Source: Pseudalkalibacillus berkeleyi
Lineage (GTDB): Bacteria; Bacillota; Bacilli; Bacillales; Fictibacillaceae
Reading direction: 5' to 3'
Assembly: GCF_021608225.1 (NCBI RefSeq)
Contig: NZ_JAKIJS010000001.1
Location: 1,922,001-1,986,000 of the forward strand
DNA: 64,000 nucleotides
Below, one piece after another: positions 16,747 to 23,913 of the stretch (position 1 is the first letter of the stretch; every line of letters starts with the position of its first letter). A program made the translations under genes and the position numbers. Under the pieces are notes generated by a model that worked only from the letters and a program-made list of their open reading frames with translations, did not search any database and had not been told where the DNA came from.

Positions 16747-18372
16747 CTAGTCAACCAATGACACACTAATGACCTCTTCTATTGTCGTCAATCCTTGCTT
16801 CGCTTTCATTAATCCATCATCAAACAACCACTTCGTATCGTTTTCCTGAAAATGTTTTTTGATTGCATCGTTTGACTTTTTCTGTAAGATCAATTCACGT
16901 ATAATATCGTCAAGTTGAATGACTTCGTGAATAGGTATCCTTCTTTTAAATCCAGAATTTCTGCAGCTTGCACACCCCGCTCCGCGATATAAGGTTTCAA
17001 CAGATAAATTTCTCGTCAAAAAGATCTCTCTCTCTTTCTCGCTCGGCGTATATTCTTGTATGCAGTCATTGCAGATTTTTCGTACGAGTCGCTGACCGAC
17101 TACGCCAGATAATGAAGAGGCAATTAAATACGGCTCAATGCCCATATCAATCAACCGGGTAATTGCACTAATCGCATCATTCGTATGTAATGTCGAGAGC
17201 ACAAGATGACCTGTTAGTGAGGACTGAATCGCAATCTCAGCTGTCTCTGCATCACGGATTTCCCCAACCATGATGATGTTAGGATCTTGTCTTAGAATCG
17301 AACGCAAACCACTAGAGAATGTCAGCCCAACGGATGTATTCACCTGAATTTGATTAATACCTTGAAGCTGATACTCAACAGGATCCTCAACCGTAATAAT
17401 ATTAACTTCCTCCCGGTTCAACCTACTCAGTCCAGTATAGAGTGTGGACGTTTTACCTGACCCAGTAGGACCCGTCAATAACATCAACCCGTTCGGCCGG
17501 TCCAGTAAAGATTTGAAAATCCGTTCATTTTTTTCTGTAAAATGTAGCGCAGACATATTCAAGTTTGTTTTTGATAAATCCAATAATCGGATAACAACCT
17601 TTTCACCATGCATTGTCGGAAGAATGGAAATACGCAAATCTACTTTACTATTGTTTAACTTTAATTTAATACGTCCATCCTGCGGGATTCTGAACTCAGT
17701 AATATCTAAATCGGCCATAACTTTAATCCTTGAGATGATAGCGCTCTGTATTTTTTTAGGGAATGAGTGCTCATTACGGAGCACACCATCGACTCGAAAT
17801 CGTACGAGAACCTGCTGTTCCTGTGGATCGATATGTATATCACTTGCTAGACTCTCAACTGCATCAGAGAGAATTTGATCGACGACTTTTACTGCTGAGG
17901 CTTCCAATTCCTCTTCCTTCTTCGGTGCTCCATCAGGCTTTCCTTGCACGGGTTTTCCGTAATATTTATTAATGGCTTGAATAATTTCGGTCTTGCCTGC
18001 AATAACCGGCATAATTTGAAAACCTGTAGATAGGCGTAAATCCTCAATGGCATAGAAGTCCATCGGATCTGCCATCGCAACAGTAAGTTGATCGTTTTGT
18101 TTCCGAATGGGTATGTAAACATTTCTTCTCGCTAATTCTTTTGGGACAAGAGACATGAGACTAGCGTCTATTTCCGTGTTGGTAAGGCGTACATGTGGAA
18201 TGCCTAATTGGAACTCAAGAACTTCAATTAGTTTATTTTCCGTAATGATTCCGCGATCAACGAGTGCGTCACCTAGCTTCTGGTTCCTTGGTTTGTCTTT
18301 TAATACTTCATCCAGCTGTGCCTGTGTAATCATTTCTTTACTAAGAAGAAGATCACCTAATCGCAGTTTCAT
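16747..18372 (-). CDS. pilB: PilB, pilus extension ATPase with MshEN-like N-domain
   Basis: 541 residues. Residues 4-57 hold two tandem motifs (RLGDLLLSKEMITQAQLDEVL and KLGDALVDRGIITENKLIEVL) resembling the MshEN domain that binds cyclic di-GMP; the first lacks its usual glycine (SKEMIT). ATPase motifs are Walker A GPTGSGKT at 301-308, Asp box 326-335, Walker B IIMVGEIRD at 366-374 and His box 388-400. A zinc tetracysteine (C434, C437, C467, C470) marks PilB against PilT. It is the first gene of the minus-strand pilus operon, in the order pilB-pilT-pilC. Confidence 0.94.
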   Translation of the reverse strand: MKLRLGDLLLSKEMITQAQLDEVLKDKPRNQKLGDALVDRGIITENKLIEVLEFQLGIPHVRLTNTEIDASLMSLVPKELARRNVYIPIRKQNDQLTVAMADPMDFYAIEDLRLSTGFQIMPVIAGKTEIIQAINKYYGKPVQGKPDGAPKKEEELEASAVKVVDQILSDAVESLASDIHIDPQEQQVLVRFRVDGVLRNEHSFPKKIQSAIISRIKVMADLDITEFRIPQDGRIKLKLNNSKVDLRISILPTMHGEKVVIRLLDLSKTNLNMSALHFTEKNERIFKSLLDRPNGLMLLTGPTGSGKTSTLYTGLSRLNREEVNIITVEDPVEYQLQGINQIQVNTSVGLTFSSGLRSILRQDPNIIMVGEIRDAETAEIAIQSSLTGHLVLSTLHTNDAISAITRLIDMGIEPYLIASSLSGVVGQRLVRKICNDCIQEYTPSEKEREIFLTRNLSVETLYRGAGCASCRNSGFKRRIPIHEVIQLDDIIRELILQKKSNDAIKKHFQENDTKWLFDDGLMKAKQGLTTIEEVISVSLVD

Positions 18373-18413
18373 ACTACCACCCTTTATCGCTTTTGATTCT
18401 TCTTTACTATTAA

Positions 18414-18441
18414 TCTATATAATAAATGAAAATAATGTTAA
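18414..18441 (-). promoter_or_regulatory. Candidate sigma-A promoter of the pilus operon
   Basis: Minus strand TTAACA (18436-18441), 16 bp, then TATAGA (18414-18419), about 40 bp before the pilB ATG. The 102-bp divergent region is very AT-rich, so chance matches are easy, and no separate plus-strand promoter could be fixed with confidence. Confidence 0.4.
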
Positions 18442-18474
18442 AATATAGTTAATTATGAAGAAAGTAGTTGAAAA

Positions 18475-18858
18475 ATGATGATGAAAAATCAAAAGGGCAT
18501 GTCTTTAATTGAAGTCTTAGTTACCATTGTCATTATAGGGATCGTATTCACCCTCATCTCACAAACCACCAGCTACGTTACAACTGCTACTCAACTACAT
18601 GACCGGAAAGCAGAAGCGATCTCGATAGCTGAAAGAACATTAAACGAAGCGCTTGAGAACAAACCAAAAGACAACTTTGCAACGAGCGAAGGACCATATT
18701 CTGTGAAAGGGTATGTTAAATCCAAGCCTGGAACGATTAATCAGTCGAACAAAGTGGTTCTTTCTGGTATCTATATTGATAAAAAAGATAAAGGCGGACT
18801 TGAACTAGAGTCACTCGAACAAGTAATCATTACAGTAGTCGTATCATGGGGGAATTGA
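18475..18858 (+). CDS. Minor pilin with type IV prepilin signal (first of pair)
   Basis: 127 residues. The class III signal NQKG|MSLIEVLVTIVIIG cleaves after G8 and keeps E13 as the +5 glutamate, followed by the hydrophobic helix. It resembles PilV/GspI-type minor pilins (IEVLVTIVI and SIAERTLNEAL). It reads away from pilB, and the next pilin starts 1 bp after its stop. Three in-frame ATGs occur at the start (18475, 18478, 18481). The ribosome binding site is weak (GAAAGTAG). Minor pilins prime assembly or modify the tip. Confidence 0.85.
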   Translation: MMMKNQKGMSLIEVLVTIVIIGIVFTLISQTTSYVTTATQLHDRKAEAISIAERTLNEALENKPKDNFATSEGPYSVKGYVKSKPGTINQSNKVVLSGIYIDKKDKGGLELESLEQVIITVVVSWGN

Positions 18859-18859
18859 T

Positions 18860-19345
18860 ATGAAGAATGAAAAGGGCATTACTTTAATAGAACTATTGGC
18901 GACTATTACAATATTTTCTATGATTGTCGGTGTGTCATACAGTATGATTACATATGTCCAAGGTTCATGGATTCATACAAAAGGAATCACTCAAACAGAA
19001 TCGAAAGTCCAGGAATTGCAAACCGTTTTAACAAGGGAACTCTCGTCACCTTTAGAAATAACCTTTTCAGGTCACTCCCTAACTTTCAAGCAAAGGGAAG
19101 GGAAAACAATTAATCTAAAATTGAACGGTAATACACTAACACTAGAAAAAGACGGGACAGTAAATCATTCTTTTTCTTTACCTGTAAACAAAATCGAGTT
19201 TCACAATGAAAAAGATAGCGCAATTGCAACGCTATCTGAGGGTATTGGATATTTGAAGATCTATTATTCTAAAACCGGACTTAAATCCAAACAAGAGAAT
19301 CTCACTTTAACAATTAATGTGTATGAAGGATCAGTTATTAAATAA
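18860..19345 (+). CDS. Minor pilin with type IV prepilin signal (second of pair)
   Basis: 161 residues. The signal NEKG|ITLIELLATITIFS cleaves after G6 and E11 is the +5 glutamate. The rest resembles PilW/ComGF/GspJ-type minor pilins with a long beta-rich domain (TFSGHSLTFKQREGKT, LKLNGNTLTLEKDG). It is translated directly after the first minor pilin. Its last 15 bp overlap the 3' end of the convergent gene at 19331, so there is no room for a terminator between them. Confidence 0.82.
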   Translation: MKNEKGITLIELLATITIFSMIVGVSYSMITYVQGSWIHTKGITQTESKVQELQTVLTRELSSPLEITFSGHSLTFKQREGKTINLKLNGNTLTLEKDGTVNHSFSLPVNKIEFHNEKDSAIATLSEGIGYLKIYYSKTGLKSKQENLTLTINVYEGSVIK

Positions 19346-20449
19346 GACAGGCTTCTTAATAGTAGTCCCTTTGAAGGTATTGTTTAGATCTACCAAGATC
19401 TTTCCACTCGTTACCTTTGATGGGATTACTTTTTTGTTGTTCCCTTGCGTAAATTCCCATCCAGCAAATAAGTATATATCCCTTTTTGAAATCATTGTTG
19501 AATTGATTACTGTTACATCCCCATTTGGTGCCTGAACGATAAGATTTCTTCTTGCACTGTTTCCGATAGTTTCTAGTGTTGTGTCATTCATAATGATATT
19601 CCCATGCTTAGAATGTACGAGGATGTTGTATGGATAATTTTGTTTTTTATCTTTACCATTTCCATCATCACAATCATCGTCATCTTTCTTTTTCTGCTTC
19701 TTTTTTTCTTTATCATCGTCTTCTTCTTCGCAATCATCTTCGTCGTCATTATCTTTTATAGCACCTTCGCCATTCCATTCAGCCTGGATTTTATATCCAC
19801 CTTTAAAGTTGATATTTCCATTTGCCACAATTTCAATTTTGGAATCTCTATGGTACTCATTGCTACCATCATTTACATCAAAGATCGTAATGTCACCATA
19901 ATAAGGAGTACCTTTTATGTAGGTATCAAAAGGAACAAATCGCTCATCCTGATGTAAATAGACGTGTTGCCCAGGTCCTAGACCAGTTGTCGTAAGGAGC
20001 TTCATTTCATGTTCCGTGTAAAAAGACTCTCCAGGATCTTTTTGATGATTACCATTTTTATCTCCAGATACACCTTGAATGACCAACGTGTACTCACCTG
20101 AATACGTTGAGAATTTGTCGAAGGTCAACTTTTTCCCGTTTTTATCAAGGACATGATGATATAAATTGTGAGAACCCCTTGAACTTGAAAGAATTTCTAA
20201 AGGTTTATTAAGTAAGTTGGAATTTGAGAGTAAATATTTCACTTGTTCTTGAGGACTTAAGTTTTCAAAGGATTCCATCGCACTGACTGCGATGTTGACC
20301 GCTTGCTTTTGATGGACGATTCTGGCGTCGTTTAACAATAACTTGTTATACATAGAATATGATGCTGGTATTAAGAGGCCAATTACCATAATGACCATCA
20401 AGACAATGACTAAGACACCACCTTGATTAGATCTTACTATACTCTTCAT
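19331..20449 (-). CDS. Pilus-locus membrane protein with acidic tract and Ca-loop-like motif
   Basis: 372 residues, no named family recognised. It resembles PilX-type pilus proteins: a short basic N-terminus and a membrane helix at about 11-30 (GVLVIVLMVIMVIGLLIPAS) followed by an export-oriented body. The G9-G11 region lacks the glutamate at +5, so it is not a canonical prepilin. Residues 130-141 (DKNGNHQKDPGE) resemble an EF-hand-like calcium loop. Residues 233-269 form a D/E/K tract with C240 and C260. The C-terminal part has repeating beta strands (HGNIIMND, NGDVTVINS) like a beta-solenoid. It may be a tip or surface component of the pilus. Confidence 0.7.
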   Translation of the reverse strand: MKSIVRSNQGGVLVIVLMVIMVIGLLIPASYSMYNKLLLNDARIVHQKQAVNIAVSAMESFENLSPQEQVKYLLSNSNLLNKPLEILSSSRGSHNLYHHVLDKNGKKLTFDKFSTYSGEYTLVIQGVSGDKNGNHQKDPGESFYTEHEMKLLTTTGLGPGQHVYLHQDERFVPFDTYIKGTPYYGDITIFDVNDGSNEYHRDSKIEIVANGNINFKGGYKIQAEWNGEGAIKDNDDEDDCEEEDDDKEKKKQKKKDDDDCDDGNGKDKKQNYPYNILVHSKHGNIIMNDTTLETIGNSARRNLIVQAPNGDVTVINSTMISKRDIYLFAGWEFTQGNNKKVIPSKVTSGKILVDLNNTFKGTTIKKPVLFNN

Positions 20450-20716
20450 ACTAACCCCCTCAATATTTATGTACCTATTCTTATTATCTAGTAAAATGTT
20501 CCTGTTGAAAAGGAAAAATTTTCAGAAATCGACAAAAAATCCTTGTTCGTCTTAGGGGATTAAGAAACTTGGAGATGAATCCTAGTTTCATGAGGCTATT
20601 GCCGTTAGAAAGAAGTCCAATTCTTTCTCCGGAGTTGCAAGCAATTTACAGGGTTCTTCCACTCTTACGTTTCACTTCCCCGAATCTCCTTCCTCTCCGT
20701 TCCTTTTCATCCACAC
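20450..20716 (-). other. Noncoding leader or intergenic region, partly structured
   Basis: About 270 bp before the 372-residue gene. On the minus strand it holds a purine-rich run near 20690-20715, a perfect hairpin AGAAAGAA/TTCTTTCT at 20607-20628, TTGC/GCAA around 20634-20644, and a CCTTG/AAACT set of overlapping short pairings up to 20600. An ORF on the plus strand across it has no ribosome binding site and looks random. It may be a structured 5' UTR, but no known riboswitch consensus was recognised. Confidence 0.35.
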
Positions 20717-20751
20717 AAAAAAGACCAAGCAGATTTTCATTCTGCTTGGTC
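20717..20751 (-). terminator. Terminator of the diguanylate cyclase gene
   Basis: A perfect 11-bp stem, GACCAAGCAGA (20723-20733) and TCTGCTTGGTC (20741-20751), is followed on the minus strand by TTTTTT. It begins 7 bp after the stop codon. Confidence 0.9.
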
Positions 20752-20757
20752 CTTAAC

Positions 20758-22455
20758 CTATCCGATATAGCTTGCTACTTTATTTCTTCCTTTTTGTTTG
20801 GCTCCTGTGTACATGGCGCGGTCAGCGTTTCGTATAAGAGTTAGTGGATCTTCACCTTGTTCCGGTGCTGTTGCGACGCCTATACTGACGGTTATGTTAA
20901 TCGCTTTGTTTCTATAATCACCTAAGTCATTTTTAATCGTGAAGGTGTTCAATGATATATCTTCTCTAATTGCCTCTGCTAACTCCAAAGTGTCAGAGTG
21001 TGCAAGATCTTCTAATAGAATGACAAATTCTTCACCGCCATATCTTGCCACAGTACCATTATCGCCAATGATTTGCACAAGGCGATCGGCGACCTGACAA
21101 AGCACAACGTTACCAGCTTGGTGACCGAAGGTATCGTTTACCTTTTTGAAATGGTCGATATCAAGTAAGATCAATGAAAATGGTTTTCTGCTCTGTTTAT
21201 GATTCACATACATTTCTGAGAGCACGTCTTCAAAATATCGGTAATTATATAAATTCGTAAGATGACATCGTTCACTTTTATGCTTAGTCGCTTCATAGTT
21301 CTTTGCTTTCTCAATAGCAACTGCCAAGTAGTTTGAAATAATTTCTAAGATCATCTCATGCGATTTTTCATATGCTCTTTTTTGAGTCGAAATAAACGTA
21401 ATAACGCCAACGACTTCTTGATTTCGATACATGGGTACAGATAGGACAGATTGTGCTGAAAGCGGCATAAAACCACGTGAGAATTTACGCCATTGATGTC
21501 GTCTTTCAAATCTTAAGCTATTGCCACTTTCCCAAACCTTACCACTGATGCCTTCGCCTTTTACCAATCCTGAGATTTGAATCGTAGGTACTTTTTTAGA
21601 TTCATACCTTCTTATTACGTTCAGGTTTTCTCCATCATTAATATCAAGTATGTATGCATAGTCTACTTTTAACATTTTCGTCATACGCGCGAGATAAATA
21701 TCTAAGATTTCATCAACATTTAGGCTCTCTGTCAATTCTTGTCCAATTTTACTCGTAAACTTTAGAAGGTGATTGATCTTTTGGCTAGAATGATACAGCC
21801 GCAAAATTAACGAGATCACTACGAATGGCAGGCCGACAAAAAGAATGGCTGCTGTTCCTAATTGAGAGTATAGAATGAAGAAGGTGATCCCTACTGGTAG
21901 GATAATTAATTCCATGAGAAGTTCCCAAAGAAAATCCTTTGCGAACAATGAACTCTTCTCTTTATATATTTCATTTCGTAGAAAATATAAGATGATGTGA
22001 TTCGTTAAAATGGCTGTAATAGAGTAGCCAATAACAGGAATGAGTGCTGGGTACTCATTCATACCGAGGCCGCCAATTTCTCCTCCTAATAAGTAATAGA
22101 CTATCGCTGCGTTCGCAGAAACTACCATAAACATGATGGAGCTCGTACCAAGTCGATATAATGGATACCTTAGCTTCATAATAGAAATCGCAATCGTAAT
22201 CTGAACGAGAACAAGCTCTACCAATAAACCAAAATGTAAAAACACTGCCAGGGAAATACCTTGTATGAATGAAATGTTTGTGCCCATGATTTGAATAGGA
22301 AAAAGAGCTACGACGACCATAAGCAACAACATGCCGAAGATATCGAACCAATATCCGTCCAAGGAGGGAATGGAAAAAGTAGAAAATGCCCAGAGGACTA
22401 TACCCCATGATGCCAAACAAATGATTGCCAATATACGTTTAGCATTCTGACTCAT
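20758..22455 (-). CDS. Membrane GAF-GGDEF diguanylate cyclase
   Basis: 565 residues. About six membrane helices fill the first 200 residues, a GAF domain spans about 225-370, and a GGDEF domain starts at about 400. The active site is RYGGEEF, with LILLDIDHFKKVNDTFGHQAG upstream, so catalysis of cyclic di-GMP from GTP is likely. No RxxD product-inhibition site precedes GGEEF. The ATG at 22455 follows AAAGGGGGG; an in-frame TTG at 22473 lies inside that site. It has its own terminator and lies between the pilus locus and folC, an unusual neighbour in Bacillus. Confidence 0.9.
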   Translation of the reverse strand: MSQNAKRILAIICLASWGIVLWAFSTFSIPSLDGYWFDIFGMLLLMVVVALFPIQIMGTNISFIQGISLAVFLHFGLLVELVLVQITIAISIMKLRYPLYRLGTSSIMFMVVSANAAIVYYLLGGEIGGLGMNEYPALIPVIGYSITAILTNHIILYFLRNEIYKEKSSLFAKDFLWELLMELIILPVGITFFILYSQLGTAAILFVGLPFVVISLILRLYHSSQKINHLLKFTSKIGQELTESLNVDEILDIYLARMTKMLKVDYAYILDINDGENLNVIRRYESKKVPTIQISGLVKGEGISGKVWESGNSLRFERRHQWRKFSRGFMPLSAQSVLSVPMYRNQEVVGVITFISTQKRAYEKSHEMILEIISNYLAVAIEKAKNYEATKHKSERCHLTNLYNYRYFEDVLSEMYVNHKQSRKPFSLILLDIDHFKKVNDTFGHQAGNVVLCQVADRLVQIIGDNGTVARYGGEEFVILLEDLAHSDTLELAEAIREDISLNTFTIKNDLGDYRNKAINITVSIGVATAPEQGEDPLTLIRNADRAMYTGAKQKGRNKVASYIG

Positions 22456-22552
22456 CCACAGCCCCCCTTTCAAATCACTTTGTGACTAACGTACTACTTT
22501 TCCTATTCATATTTTAACAAACAATTCTAAAAATTGTCACCAAGAATTTACT

Positions 22553-23851
22553 TTATTTTTTATTTTTCAAAAAATTTCGTACTGTTGAAATAAAATAAAG
22601 TGATCCAGTGATGACTAGGACAGTATTTTCATCCATTTTTTCTCTTTCTAATCGAATCGCCTTTTCAAAATTTTCCTCTAGGTCTTTCTTCTTAAAAGTA
22701 CATACATCATAAAGTGATTCGGCAGAACTAGCTCTATGAAAACGAAACGATGTAAATGTAATATGATCAATCGTATCGTATAATGTTGATAACATTTCTT
22801 CTATTGGTTTATCTTTCAGCGCACTAAAAATCAACCGCTTATTCTTGTTCGGATAATGTGATTTTAAAGTAGCTTTTAAACTTTCAATTCCTTCTTTATT
22901 ATGTGCGCCATCAACAATGATCAATGGATTCTCACTCATTGTTTCGAATCTTCCTGGCCATGATGCTTGTTTAAGACCATTTGAAATATCATTCTGTGAA
23001 ATCCTGAATTCGTTATGCTCAATTAACTTTTCTATTAATAGTACAGCGAGCGACGCATTTTTCACTTGATGCTCCCCGCTCATTTTAAGTTGAAGACTCT
23101 CATATAAGTGTCTAGTTGTTTGTAATGTGAATTGCTCCCCTTGTTCCAGTGCCATATGATTGAAGATTGAACAAGCTTGATCTAGCTTTGTCAACTCAAC
23201 GTTTTTTACACTCGCTTGTTCTTCAATGACTTGTAGTGCTTCCTCTTGTTCAACGCCCGTTACCATCGGAATGTTTTTCTTCATTATCCCGCTTTTTTCA
23301 AATGCGATTTCAGCTAGCGTTTCACCTAATATAGCAGTATGATCATAACCGATTGTTGTAATTGCGGTTAAAATTGGCTGAATGACATTCGTAGAATCAA
23401 AACGCCCCCCTAGTCCTGTTTCAAATATGATAATGTCAGGATTTTGATGTCTAGCAAAATAAACCATCGACAATACCGTAACAACTTCAAACTCAGTTGG
23501 TGTGCCAAATTCAGTTGCAGCTACTTTTTCAACAATGGGTCTTACTTCATTTGCAACCGCGACTAACTCTTGATCTGGAATGGGTACACCGTTCATCGAA
23601 ATCCGTTCATTAAATTGTTCTATATAAGGTGAAGTAAAGGTTCCAACAGTGTATCCAGCCTCTTGTAGCACACATCGCATATATGTGAGCGTTGAGCCTT
23701 TCCCATTTGTTCCTGCAATATGGACGGAGGTCAGTTCCTTTTCAGGATTTCCTAGTTCTTCAAGCATTTTTTCCATGCGGGATAGTCCAGGCTTCATCCC
23801 AAAAGCGAGCAACTCATGTATCCAGTGCAATGTTTCTTCGTATGTTTTCAT
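22553..23851 (-). CDS. folC: Folylpolyglutamate synthase / dihydrofolate synthase
   Basis: 432 residues of the Mur ligase family. The ATP loop is SVHIAGTNGKGSTLTY (about 42-57), with FETGLGGRFDSTN in the central domain and DGAHNKEGI in the C-terminal domain. The enzyme adds glutamates to folates, and in many Bacilli also makes dihydrofolate. It lies downstream of valS as in B. subtilis, here 62 bp away with a hairpin between. Confidence 0.95.
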   Translation of the reverse strand: MKTYEETLHWIHELLAFGMKPGLSRMEKMLEELGNPEKELTSVHIAGTNGKGSTLTYMRCVLQEAGYTVGTFTSPYIEQFNERISMNGVPIPDQELVAVANEVRPIVEKVAATEFGTPTEFEVVTVLSMVYFARHQNPDIIIFETGLGGRFDSTNVIQPILTAITTIGYDHTAILGETLAEIAFEKSGIMKKNIPMVTGVEQEEALQVIEEQASVKNVELTKLDQACSIFNHMALEQGEQFTLQTTRHLYESLQLKMSGEHQVKNASLAVLLIEKLIEHNEFRISQNDISNGLKQASWPGRFETMSENPLIIVDGAHNKEGIESLKATLKSHYPNKNKRLIFSALKDKPIEEMLSTLYDTIDHITFTSFRFHRASSAESLYDVCTFKKKDLEENFEKAIRLEREKMDENTVLVITGSLYFISTVRNFLKNKK

Positions 23852-23878
23852 ATTAAAAACTCCTATGTACTATGAAGA

Positions 23879-23902
23879 AGACGAATCTGATTCGATTCGT
23901 CT
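23879..23902 (-). terminator. Weak hairpin between valS and folC
   Basis: AGACGAATC (23879-23887) and GATTCGTCT (23894-23902) form a perfect 9-bp stem. The minus strand shows only TTCTTC afterwards, so it may attenuate or process rather than stop transcription. Confidence 0.4.
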
Positions 23903-23913
23903 CCTCATAATAT

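Noticed and set aside
19604-19957. 117-residue plus-strand ORF rich in I, F and V
   Set aside because: It is the antisense reading of the D/E/K tract of the 372-residue gene. Runs of GAT and GAA read in reverse give hydrophobic codons, so it only mimics a membrane protein.
20450-20716. Cyclic di-GMP riboswitch
   Set aside because: The GEMM core patterns (CGCACAGGGCAAA and related) were looked for on both strands and not seen.
20569-20844. 91-residue plus-strand ORF in the noncoding gap
   Set aside because: No ribosome binding site, random-looking sequence, and it runs through the cyclase terminator and into the cyclase gene.
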